Assembly: GCF_022808775.1 (NCBI RefSeq)
Contig: NZ_JAKZLA010000002.1
Location: forward strand, 124,001-188,000
Length of the DNA: 64,000 nucleotides
From: Geothrix terrae
Lineage (GTDB): Bacteria; Acidobacteriota; Holophagae; Holophagales; Holophagaceae
Reading direction: 5' to 3'
Made by a program: the position numbers and the translations under genes. A model generated the notes under the pieces. The model was not told where the DNA came from and searched no databases. It saw nothing but the letters and a program-made list of their open reading frames with translations. This document shows positions 8,266 through 17,300 of this stretch, in pieces; position 1 is the first letter of the stretch; each line of letters opens with the position of its first letter.

Positions 8266-8298
8266 GGCCCTGGAATCCGGTGCCGCGGAACCAGGGCC
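8266..8298 (+). terminator. Stable hairpin after the second SRPBCC gene
   Basis: GGCCCTGG / CCAGGGCC arms enclose a second small stem (TCCG / CGGA). There is no T-run, so its role as a terminator is uncertain. Confidence 0.45.
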
Positions 8299-8360
8299 CA
8301 ATCTCTTGATCGGCCCTACAATCACAACCAAGCCGTCGAACCATCTGGAGAGCAGAAACC

Positions 8361-8643
8361 TGAACCTCACGCTCCGCCACAAGGCCCAGGCCATTCTCCG
8401 AGAGGCAGCTGGGACCTGACGCCGCCTCCGGTGGTCTGGTCGCCCCGCATGGCGCGGTGCGCAGGGCTCTTCGTCATCGAGAAGGATTTCCGCGGCAAGT
8501 GGCACCCGGAGATCCGCCTCAGCATCCCCCTCCTGCGCCGCCGGGACTGGCCCTGGCCCCAGCAGGTGTGCGGGATGAACTGCCACACACCCGACGACGT
8601 TCAGCGGCGCATCCTCGAGCACGAGTTGATCCACTTCAAGCTC
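8361..8643 (+). pseudogene. Truncated, frameshifted copy of the SprT-like metalloprotease gene
   Basis: This stretch matches 21092-21375 base for base over most of its length, roughly nine in ten positions. The start ATG is replaced by CTG, and a one-base deletion near 8406 causes a stop about 18 codons in (REAAGT-stop). Similarity ends abruptly at 8643, just after the HELIHFKL codons, so the 3' third is missing. Similarity begins exactly at the second base of the start codon of the intact copy. It marks the left edge of the accessory island. Confidence 0.88.
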
Positions 8644-8988
8644 AGCCTCGTCCGAACCGCCCTTGAATCAGCTAGTTCAGCCGCACAAGGAACAGCCCGG
8701 ACAGTCTAGATGACAGGTGCAACCTTCAGGCCAAACCGCCAGGAGGAACCCCACCGATGACCGGCGTTTCCGGGCTGGGGTAGAAAGAAGAGATTTCATC
8801 GGGGTTCCTACATTTGAGCGAAGACGTGCGCCAGGGAGGGTCGGTTTGATGGGGCTGATGGACAACGCACGTACTCCAGCCGGGTAGCACGTATGATCTC
8901 CTGCCCACGGCTGGGTAGTCAGCTCACGACTGCGCAGAAGACAACAGCCCCAGAGTTGAATACTCTCCACAAAGGGTAAGGTAAGGCG
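8644..8988. other. Non-coding left margin of the accessory island
   Basis: 345 bases without a convincing frame on either strand. No tRNA, integrase remnant or clear terminator is seen. G+C is lower than in the flanking chromosome. Confidence 0.5.
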
Positions 8989-9267
8989 ATGCTCAAATGG
9001 CTTCGCACCCCTGAAGCAGTTGACGCTCATTTCGGGGAAGGAGCCTACCAAGGAGTGAAAGATGAAGTGGGCGAATACGCGCACTGGCGCAAGCTATGGC
9101 GTCGAGTGATCGAAAAGCACCGTGCTTTAGCTCCAGCGAGGAATGCAGCACTGAAAGCACTTCGCGCCCAGGTTATGGCATGTCGGAAACTTGGGATTAC
9201 TGATGCAGAAATCGTTGGTGATGTTCGGTTCATTATGAGCCCTGGCATGTGGCGCTTCGCTTCCTAG
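8989..9267 (+). CDS. Small hypothetical protein
   Basis: 92 residues, basic and helical in character (WRKLWRRVIEKHRALAPARNAALKALRAQVMACRKLGI), with a Trp-containing C-terminus. No family is recognised. AAGG lies five to six bases before the ATG. It sits at the left end of the low-GC block, convergent with the AAA_13 ATPase gene, with a shared hairpin between them. It could be a small accessory protein of the island, or a spurious frame. Confidence 0.45.
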   Translation: MLKWLRTPEAVDAHFGEGAYQGVKDEVGEYAHWRKLWRRVIEKHRALAPARNAALKALRAQVMACRKLGITDAEIVGDVRFIMSPGMWRFAS

Positions 9268-9288
9268 CAACCCTCAGATAGCCCTTAC

Positions 9289-9320
9289 AGCCCCAGGAGG
9301 AGTCATCTCCCTGGGGTTTA
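9289..9320. terminator. Hairpin between convergent genes
   Basis: CCCCAGG / CCTGGGG arms (9291-9297 and 9310-9316) are followed on the plus strand by TTTATTA. It can serve the small plus-strand gene and probably also the minus-strand ATPase gene that ends at 9321. Confidence 0.55.
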
Positions 9321-11537
9321 TTACGCAGGCTCTTCCATGGCTTCGCCCATCATCATCCTGTAGTGAGCGTCATGCCCTAGTTGGTCAAAAATCGCCTTGA
9401 ACACCCGAAGGTTTGCCTCAAGTGCCGCATCGTCATCCACAGTAATTGAGAGGTCATCTTGAATTGAATGCGAACCGTCATGAGTCCAGGAGACAAGGGA
9501 TTGGCAAATCAACTTGTCTGAGCCCTCGAACTTGCTACAGATTTCGTCAAAATCGATCCCACCAAGAATCTTGAAGTAGTGCTCAAGAATTCGTCGCATG
9601 GTGTTTTGGATTGTATGCATGGAAGGGCTCGAACTGCGAATTTCTTCCCACAAGAGGTCATATGAAGACTTCACGGGGTTCTGCTTAAAGCAGACCACAT
9701 TCGAGCGACCTTTCCGTTTTCGGACGACCCAGAAAGTCTCCTCTCTAGCTCCCTTAGCTTTTGGTGATTTATGCGTTATTTCCTTATGGAAGTATGCATT
9801 GTGTGTTAATAAGAAAATTTGTTTGAGGGGTCCATCTCCTTTCCATGCCTGAGCGAAAAGATCCTTGATCAGGGTGCTCACGACAAACAGCACTTCACTA
9901 TCAAGACTGGATACCGGGTCATCAATAACAACCACCCGGTCCTCCGTGATCCCAGAGTTGGTTGAGCTTCCGGCAATTGAGAAGTAGAAGTAGAGGAAGC
10001 ACACGAAGGACTTCTCCCCCTCGCTTAGCGTCTTCTTCGCTTCAGTCCCATCCTCTCTGAGAAGCTGATAAGCGGTCCCTCCAGGAGCAATTGCTAGCCG
10101 AAATGCGTTGAACCCGAAATTATTTAGAACTCTGTTGATACCGTCTACCGTTGGTTTGACGCTTGTGGTCTGCTTCTCCAATTCAAGGAGTTCGGAGGTC
10201 TTTACTCGTAACTCCTCCTGGGTCTCCTTCAACTTCAATTCGAGTGCAGAAATGCCATTGGTCAATCCAGTCTTACGCTCGTGGTAGATCTCTAGATCTG
10301 CTTTCAGCTCGACCTCGACGAGGAATTTCCAGATCTGCGAGACGAGGGTAGCGCGCTCCTTTGGCAAATTCGCCACCATCTGGTTTTGCTGACGGATCGT
10401 AGAATTGGCTTGATCGATTATGGTCTTCGCTTCAGTCAGTATCTCGCTTGTAGACTTAAGGCTCACGACCTGACTGGGGATTCTGATTTTCTCATTGAGA
10501 AGCATCAAATTTGAGGCGATAAGTGTATCTAGGGCAATCTGGACAGCCTTGAGCCTCTCGGAATCTAAGGCAGAGTGGCGAAGCTGTGCGGCAGCCTCTA
10601 GAATTGCCTGCACACGCGAGCCTTGAGCGGTGTATTGCTTTGCTAGGGTCTCAATAGCATTCAGATCTGCCTTGAAGGACTCATCGAAGTAATCATTCAG
10701 GTCCTGGGCTAGGGTTGATGGAGCTAGCTGCTGACAGAAAGGGCAGTATCCCTCATTTGAATTGAAATATCCCCGCCCTTCCTGGACCCAATCGCTATTC
10801 CCTAGCCGCTTGATCATCGCCGCAATATCAACATCTTCCCTGCCGACGACGACCTTGCTCAATATCGGATCTTCTTCGCTTGCCCTCAACTCATCGCCAG
10901 TGAATGAGACAAGTTCAGCGATTATCATGGGCTCTGACCCGAACAATGTCTCAGCCTTTGCCTGGAGCTGTTCCAACTTAAGAACTTCTGACTTATTTTT
11001 CGCTTCCTCATCGAGGAGCTTGGTCTTGAAGGTCTCCCGGTTGTTTAAGGTCCCCTTAAGGGCAACCTTGAACTCCTCTTCATGACCCTGTTTGCTTACC
11101 CAGAACCTTTCTTTGAACTCATCTTCTAGGGAAGACAGTTCCCCCTTCTTTCCCTTAGTTCCATCTTCCCCACTCAGAGTTCGCCTCAGAACCGTGATTC
11201 GGCTCTCAAGATCTCCTTGTTCGTCCTTAGTTTTCTGAATTTGCTCTAACAAGACCTTGCTCGCAGAGCCGAGGGTAAAAATGCCTGTCAGCTCTTTACT
11301 TTGGTCAAAATTCTTCTCGATGAAGTCTTGATTGTAGACAAGTGACTTCAGCTTCGCGCCAGCCTTCCAGATCACCCTGCTTTGGGGCGAGTAGCCTTCG
11401 TCAGCGATGATTCGACTAATGGTGGTCTTGCCGGAGCCATTCGCTCCGAACAAGAAATTGACCTTCTTCAGACCACCCAGAACCTCAGGAGCCCCACTGT
11501 AAGTAGCAATGGTGGAAATGGAGATCGTCTCAATCAT
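9321..11537 (-). CDS. AAA_13-family (RloC/PrrC-like) ATPase with CxxC hook, putative defence protein
   Basis: A 738-residue ABC/SMC-type ATPase. Walker A GANGSGKT lies at 31-38, and a VYNQDF-EKNF block follows that is typical of AAA_13. Long coiled coils flank CPFC (Cys265/Cys268), a zinc-hook-like turn. The signature TLSEGEKSF is near 505 and Walker B VVVIDDPVSSLDS near 536-548, followed by the switch His (LLTHN). The C-terminal 120 residues contain RRILEHYF and THDGSHS blocks seen in related AAA_13 proteins. I cannot confirm a PrrC-type anticodon nuclease. ATG 11537 has GAAGG upstream; the frame extends to 11591 without support. Low-GC context suggests transfer. A role in phage defence is inference from the family. 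Confidence 0.8.
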   Translation of the reverse strand: MIETISISTIATYSGAPEVLGGLKKVNFLFGANGSGKTTISRIIADEGYSPQSRVIWKAGAKLKSLVYNQDFIEKNFDQSKELTGIFTLGSASKVLLEQIQKTKDEQGDLESRITVLRRTLSGEDGTKGKKGELSSLEDEFKERFWVSKQGHEEEFKVALKGTLNNRETFKTKLLDEEAKNKSEVLKLEQLQAKAETLFGSEPMIIAELVSFTGDELRASEEDPILSKVVVGREDVDIAAMIKRLGNSDWVQEGRGYFNSNEGYCPFCQQLAPSTLAQDLNDYFDESFKADLNAIETLAKQYTAQGSRVQAILEAAAQLRHSALDSERLKAVQIALDTLIASNLMLLNEKIRIPSQVVSLKSTSEILTEAKTIIDQANSTIRQQNQMVANLPKERATLVSQIWKFLVEVELKADLEIYHERKTGLTNGISALELKLKETQEELRVKTSELLELEKQTTSVKPTVDGINRVLNNFGFNAFRLAIAPGGTAYQLLREDGTEAKKTLSEGEKSFVCFLYFYFSIAGSSTNSGITEDRVVVIDDPVSSLDSEVLFVVSTLIKDLFAQAWKGDGPLKQIFLLTHNAYFHKEITHKSPKAKGAREETFWVVRKRKGRSNVVCFKQNPVKSSYDLLWEEIRSSSPSMHTIQNTMRRILEHYFKILGGIDFDEICSKFEGSDKLICQSLVSWTHDGSHSIQDDLSITVDDDAALEANLRVFKAIFDQLGHDAHYRMMMGEAMEEPA

Positions 11538-11625
11538 TGCCCTTCTCCCTACCAGATGCATCGGCAAGAACCACATGGATAGGACCATCAAAGTGCGGAT
11601 GGGTTCCTATGTCCATCAAAACCAC

Positions 11626-11639
11626 CCGAACGGTAGTGT
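11626..11639 (+). repeat. Left 14-bp direct repeat flanking the Rhs module
   Basis: CCGAACGGTAGTGT occurs here and identically, in the same orientation, at 19338-19351. A related GAACGGCAGTG follows at about 11649. The two copies bracket the three-gene Rhs module. Confidence 0.6.
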
Positions 11640-11712
11640 ATTGACCGTTGAACGGCAGTGACTTGGCATCGATCTAACAAAACGCTCTCAGCCATCACCA
11701 CCACACAAAGCA

Positions 11713-11735
11713 AAGCCCACCATCTCGGTGGGCTT
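11713..11735 (-). terminator. Terminator of the Rhs operon
   Basis: A perfect 9-bp stem AAGCCCACC / GGTGGGCTT with a 5-base loop. On the minus strand the tail reads TGCTTTGTG. It lies just beyond the DUF4926 gene, the last of the minus-strand module, and isolates it from the ATPase gene. Confidence 0.75.
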
Positions 11736-11796
11736 GCTTGCATCACTTCGCTTCCTGGTGAGGCTCGGAAGGGTTAAAACCAGGGAACAGAAGGTC

Positions 11797-11985
11797 TCAT
11801 GCGGGTTCTAGTTGCTCTAATTTCAATGTCAACAACGCGATTGTGTTCCCTGTTGGATCGAGGAATTCGACCTCGAAAGGACCCTCTGATTCCTTCCAAA
11901 CATGAACAATTGCCCCGACACTTCCTGAATCCAACCCATGCTCAGGAATCGACTTTCGCAATTTCACAACATCGAGTTCTTTCAT
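11797..11985 (-). CDS. DUF4926 protein, probable immunity partner of the Rhs toxin
   Basis: 62 residues matching the DUF4926 pattern: ELDVVKLRKSIPEHGLDSG, a GAIVHVW strand and EVEFLDPTGNTIALLTL. DUF4926 genes are frequently next to toxin-type ORFs carrying DUF6883-like domains. Its ATG overlaps the stop of the toxin gene (ATGA), and an ideal AAGGAGGT ribosome site lies within the last toxin codons. The gene is therefore translated in step with the toxin, as expected for an immunity protein. That function is inferred from position and family association only. Confidence 0.8.
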   Translation of the reverse strand: MKELDVVKLRKSIPEHGLDSGSVGAIVHVWKESEGPFEVEFLDPTGNTIALLTLKLEQLEPA

Positions 11986-14366
11986 TTCGCTACCTCCTTC
12001 AATTTCTCAGGGATGGCTGTCACCAATCGAACAACACCGTCCTTGTTTTTAATCCAAGCAAAGGTCATATCAATCGTCTTTCCATTCGCACCGGTGATGC
12101 TGATGGTCTGATTGAACTTGGTCCCGAACTCAGTAACCCCCGTTTGAGTGGCGGTGCTGGGGTCAAACTTGATCTGTTTCGCCAGATCCGCCATGTTGTC
12201 CTTGGTGAAACCAAGCGCCTGCTTGAACCATTCTGCCTTTGATCCGCCGACTGGATGATCCGGATTCAAAAGGTAGCGAGATAGCTTGTCCGACACGCTC
12301 TGTTCTGTCTGCAATGCCTGCGATCCTCGCGACATCAGGTCCTTGGCTCCATTCCAGAGAGCCGCCCCAGTGGTTGTTAACCATCCAAGCCCAGACCTTC
12401 CTGCGTTCATTAGGGCAGCGCCTGCTCCAAGTTCCGAGGCTGCGCCCAAGGTTAGCCCAGCACCAGCGAGGACGACCCCTCTGCCAGCTTCTGCCCGTAG
12501 TGCCTCTCTGATCTGGGGCTCGGTCATACCAGCCCGTCTCATGCCCTCGATCTTCCACTGCGTCTCCTGGTGGGGCACAGCCTGCTGACCATTCGGGTCC
12601 ATCAGCATCGTTGGCTGATTACGCACATAGCTATAAATATTCCAGCTCTGCGTCTCCTCAAAATGCTGATCCCTCGCCGGGTCCGGACTCAGGAACCTGC
12701 CATACATGGGCGCGTAGAACCGCGCCTGCATGTATATGAGCCCTGAGGGGTCAGTTTGCTCATGGTTGGTGAAACCTTTGGTAAACTTGGCTACCGAGAC
12801 AGGATCGGCAAGTTGCTCTCCAAAAGGTAAGAACTTCTGTTCGGACTCAACAAGACCTGTGGGTCCCACCAGAAATCTCGGACTCCCCAAATGATCCACC
12901 AGGATCACGTGCACCCCCTGAGCATCTACCTCAGTGACTTCTTTGGTTCCTACGTAAACAATATCTTTCCTCCACCTCAGCACCCATCCAGGTACATGAA
13001 CCATGGCGTTACCGTAGCAACTTGGATCTTGCGAACTGATAGCCCTCACTACGTAGTCCCCTGGGGTGGCCGGGGCGGTATAAAGGCCGTTTGGCGTGAT
13101 TGTTCCTCCTCCGGCGCTTACCACACTCCAAGTAACAGATTGGTTGGGGGCCCCAGACCCAGTTACCGCGGCACTGAATTGCTTGGTACTCCCACCGCTT
13201 ACGGTCGTGCTATTTGGGGTGACCGTCACTATTACCGGAACGACGGCGATAGTGGTCGTCGCGCTTTTAGTTGGATCCGCGACACTCTTCGCGGTCACGA
13301 CATATGTACCTTGTGCGCTTGCCGTAAATACTCCAGCAGAATTGATAGTTCCTCCACCATTCACAGACCAGGCCACTGTTGAATCAATCGCATTAGAGAC
13401 GACTGCACTGAGGGTAATTGCTCCCCCCACAAAGGTTTGGCCCGATGAAGGATTTGGCACAGGGGTTCCTATAGTCACCGTGGCCACAACTCCAGTTGCA
13501 ATTGCGCTCTTAGTGCCATCCTCTATACTTGTAGCTTTTACCGTAAATGGACCGGAAGCCGTCCCAGTAAAAAGGGTATCTGTCGCGGAGCTTCCGCTTA
13601 GTAGACCACCCGTTGCAGACCAACTAACGCCCTGGTTAGCTGGCGTCACTGTCGCGCTGAAGGACCTTGTTTCACCGAATTTTAGCCCTGCAGAACCGGG
13701 AGTGATGCTGACACCTACGGTATAGATCGTGACTGTCACTGATGAAGAACGGCTCCCTGCCCAATTTTGAGCAACTAATGTGTAGGTGGTTGTAGAAGCA
13801 GGATATACCACGATGGAGGTTCCAGTTACAGAACCAACACTCGATACGGACAAACTGTCAGCGCCAGAGACGGACCAACTAAGGGTGACGGGTTTCCCAG
13901 TTCCAACTGTAGTTGAGCTTGCTGAAAAGCTGTTGATGGTAGGAGGAGCAATAACTGTTATGGTGCGAGTCGCAGTAGCATAAACTGCTTTGTTTGCCCA
14001 AGAAAGGCAATTACCATCATAATCATAGGACTTGCAAATTCTGTAAGAAAAGGAAACTGTTAGGGTGGCAGTGAAGGCCCCAGGACTAGAATATGCATGT
14101 GTTGTAGATACTCCTGAGCCGCTTGTTCCATCTCCAAAATCCCAACTATAACTTGTTACATAATAGGAATCCCGACCTAATGAATCTGTGCTTGTTGCCG
14201 TAAAATTTATCACTTGTGTGGTAGCCACTGTAATCGCGCTAGAGGGTGAAGTGATCGTCGCTTCCGCAGGATCTGCCCGCAGGAGTCCAGCGACCATGAG
14301 CAGAAGAAATCCAACCAGCAGAGCACCTGCACTTCGGATGGCCTTGATCACGGTTCGAGCCCTCAT
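11982..14366 (-). CDS. Secreted PKD/Ig-RHS core protein with C-terminal toxin-like domain
   Basis: 794 residues. A signal peptide lies at about 1-32 (basic start, long Leu/Val core). A PKD domain (SYSWDFGDGTSGSG) spans about 37-135. Four Ig/BIG2-like domains lie at about 140-460. The RHS core at about 462-595 contains DIVYVGTKEV, VDHLGSPRFLVG, DPSGLIYMQARFYAP and GRFLSPDP. A linker with hydrophobic helices follows, then a toxin-like end (about 695-790) starting YLLNPDHPVGGSKAEWF, which resembles DUF6883. It begins three bases after the YD-repeat gene stop, with AAGGAG in that gene's last codons. Usually the core is fused to the YD repeats; here it is a separate exported chain. Toxic activity is unproven. 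Confidence 0.85.
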   Translation of the reverse strand: MRARTVIKAIRSAGALLVGFLLLMVAGLLRADPAEATITSPSSAITVATTQVINFTATSTDSLGRDSYYVTSYSWDFGDGTSGSGVSTTHAYSSPGAFTATLTVSFSYRICKSYDYDGNCLSWANKAVYATATRTITVIAPPTINSFSASSTTVGTGKPVTLSWSVSGADSLSVSSVGSVTGTSIVVYPASTTTYTLVAQNWAGSRSSSVTVTIYTVGVSITPGSAGLKFGETRSFSATVTPANQGVSWSATGGLLSGSSATDTLFTGTASGPFTVKATSIEDGTKSAIATGVVATVTIGTPVPNPSSGQTFVGGAITLSAVVSNAIDSTVAWSVNGGGTINSAGVFTASAQGTYVVTAKSVADPTKSATTTIAVVPVIVTVTPNSTTVSGGSTKQFSAAVTGSGAPNQSVTWSVVSAGGGTITPNGLYTAPATPGDYVVRAISSQDPSCYGNAMVHVPGWVLRWRKDIVYVGTKEVTEVDAQGVHVILVDHLGSPRFLVGPTGLVESEQKFLPFGEQLADPVSVAKFTKGFTNHEQTDPSGLIYMQARFYAPMYGRFLSPDPARDQHFEETQSWNIYSYVRNQPTMLMDPNGQQAVPHQETQWKIEGMRRAGMTEPQIREALRAEAGRGVVLAGAGLTLGAASELGAGAALMNAGRSGLGWLTTTGAALWNGAKDLMSRGSQALQTEQSVSDKLSRYLLNPDHPVGGSKAEWFKQALGFTKDNMADLAKQIKFDPSTATQTGVTEFGTKFNQTISITGANGKTIDMTFAWIKNKDGVVRLVTAIPEKLKEVAK

Positions 14367-14369
14367 GAT

Positions 14370-17300
14370 CTACTCCTTCACCAGTTCGTACTCGGACACC
14401 AACTGGCGTATTTCGTTGTAAATCCGGTACTGTTTTTTCTGTAGGTTTTGCGAGGCGACACTCCCTTGATAGACTTCCGTCAGCACACGCAATCCTTGAT
14501 CGTCGTACGTATAAACTTCGACGATATTCCGAGAAGCATCTGCCATGGTCTTTACGCGTCCCAGGGCATCGTACGTCATGGAGAGTTGCTTGCTGGAATC
14601 CCCCAAGGCTCCGTAAATTCTTATCAGATTGCCCTGCACATCGTAACCAGCTCCAGTAAATGCACCAGTGGTCGTTGTACCTGGAAGTTGATTTCTTCCA
14701 ATCAAAGCCGCATCAGACGTATTGAAGATATAGGTTGAACCTTTGGCGGTCGGCGTCGTCACCCAGGAACCGGGTATGGGTGGGGCTCCCCCTGCTGGCC
14801 AATTGAGGACAGCCTTTGAATCCAAATTCGATCGGTTTCCAAAGCTGTCATACCCGATAAGCTGACCTATGGCGCTAGACGAATTGTTTGTTTTCCCAGT
14901 AGAAGGATCCAAATCTCTTGTTAGTATAGTCGTCAGTCGCCCCAAGGGATCGTAGCCGTACCAATCCTCCGTATCAGAGAGAATATGACCTTGAGGATCG
15001 TAGGAATAGGTCCAGGCCTTCAGAGTGTTCACCCCTTGGGTATGAGTCATTCGAAGTAGACGTGTTTGGTCTCTGTCGTAACCGAAAAAACTATTGGCAC
15101 TATTGGAATATGCGATTGAGCTCATTCCCCAATGTACGGGATCGTACGAAATATTTACCAGGCTTGAATTGTTGAAAGTCGTGCCATTCGGTAAATTCAT
15201 CATTGAATGATATAGATTGGTTTGCGTTTGTCCACTGGGGTAAACTCGAGTTTTAATATTTCCATATTCATTGTAGGTAAGCGACTGAATAAACGATGTT
15301 TGATCGCTCAAATATAAATTATAATCTGAAATTCTGCCATTTAAGCCACCATAACCGATCGCCTTAGTTACCCCGCCTGAAACGGCTGTCGTGAGCCTGC
15401 CATTGGAATATCCGCGGCTCGACTCATCATACCTAAATACATTATTAATGCTGCCATCGTTGGAATCAGTCGAGAGCAATCGTCCCTGAGTGTCGAAACT
15501 GGAGGTGATGGCCCTGACCCCAGCAACTGAATAAGCAGAACTATCTGTTCCAGAAAGCGTTGCTGGTCTCCATCCTCGTGGTAATCCATATACGGTATTA
15601 GCTGGATTACCGATTACGTCGAAGTTCGTGTAATAGGTCACACCACTCTCGGGTTGGTCGAGAGCAACCAGACGGCCTAACCCATCGTAAATCCAATTCC
15701 GGGTCTGAACCAACCCAGTTCCAACCGCATCCTTGCCCACCCCTGAACTGGTCGAATATTGGTGGACGGCAGTAATTCTATCAGCCGAATCGTAATCATA
15801 GGTTGTCACCTGATTGAGGGCATCCACAACCTTCACCAACCGATTCAAAACATCGTACACATATGCGGTCGTTGCACTCTGTGTGGTTCCTGGTGCGACC
15901 GTAATAACTTTCGCCAATCCCTGAAAATTGGTGGTCGTTTGAATGCCGTTCGGGTCCACATGGTTGATTACTCGATCATACAGGTCATACGCCAACTGGG
16001 TTCCCAGCGCAGGAAGCGACTGGTCCCACCCCTGATTAACACCGACACCATCCAACCAGATGGTTTCCCATATTTTTCGTCCAGATGGGTCATATCCGAA
16101 CTTTTTATAACTAGAGTGGCTCGCCGTGTCCTTTCGAGTCGCCCTTATTACCTCACCAAACGCATTGCGGAACGAAGCTTCTTCTTGGTCACCATGGGTA
16201 ATTGTGAAGGAAGAAGTGTCGTCTGAATATACCACAGTACTTCCAATTTCAGGATTTGGGCGACGTTCGGAAGTGAGCCTTCCAAGGGAGTCCCATGTGT
16301 AAGAATAAGTAAATTTATTAATATCTGTAATTGAGTTAGGTGTTCCGTCAAGATTAATTATCCTGGTAGAAAAATAGCCGGCACCTAACTTTTGAACTTT
16401 GTTTAGACGGAATAATTCGTCGTAACCAAGATTTACTCCGACCGTTCCATCTGTTCCGAATTGACCATCTGAAGCAAGTGAAATCTTTTTTGGCACACCA
16501 ATTGTATCGGTATCATAGGTATAATCTTTGCGAATATGAATGCCGTCCACAGCTCGAGTTTCTTCAGAAATCGTTATGCCATTCTTTATGTTAGACATTC
16601 GATATATGGATGGGAGTCGAGTCGTACTGTTTTCAAAAAAGTTCTTTTCAGTCCAGTCACCTAAATTGAAATAACCATCAAGAGTTTTGAATGTGGTCTT
16701 AACATTGCGGTCCACCATTCCATAAAATCCAGTCATGGTTTCGCTTCTTCCAGCAAGAGAGCTACTTAGCCTATTAACATCCAACTCAAGCGATGTCCAT
16801 GGGTCAGATACATTCGGAATGGATATTTGATGGCCTTCCGTCCATTGACTAGAAGGCTTGTCCCATTTAAGTTTCCTCTCTATGTTAGCAATTTTTGTTG
16901 CCGCGTTCCAGCTGGTGATACGGGTTGGATAGTAGCGAGAATAAATTGATTTTCCGACCAATGGATCGGGGGCTACACCATAAGGGTGAGTATCAATTTT
17001 CGAATTATCTGAAGCATCCCACTCATCATAGAATTTTACCGAAAGCACCTGCAGATCGGGAACCAATACTCCTGGTTCCCAATTAGCTCCTGGAGAATAA
17101 ACTCTTTCTTCAAATAAAGTTCCGGAATAAAAGGATTCGTACTTTGCTCGATCAGGCTCATTCATGAGGGCGATCGCACCGATTCTAGCTGAGGATTGAG
17201 GTGGAACAAACTTTCTCAAAACTATTCTTCCATCAGGTAAAGTTTCTGCCTCGTATGAATCTCGGTTAATCCATTGTCGGTCATACTGGTATATATAGTT

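Noticed and set aside
14360-14372. Stop between the two Rhs genes as a simple frameshift or nonsense mutation
   Set aside because: The downstream gene starts with its own signal peptide and ribosome site and continues into PKD/Ig domains, so it is a separate gene and not the continuation of a broken one.
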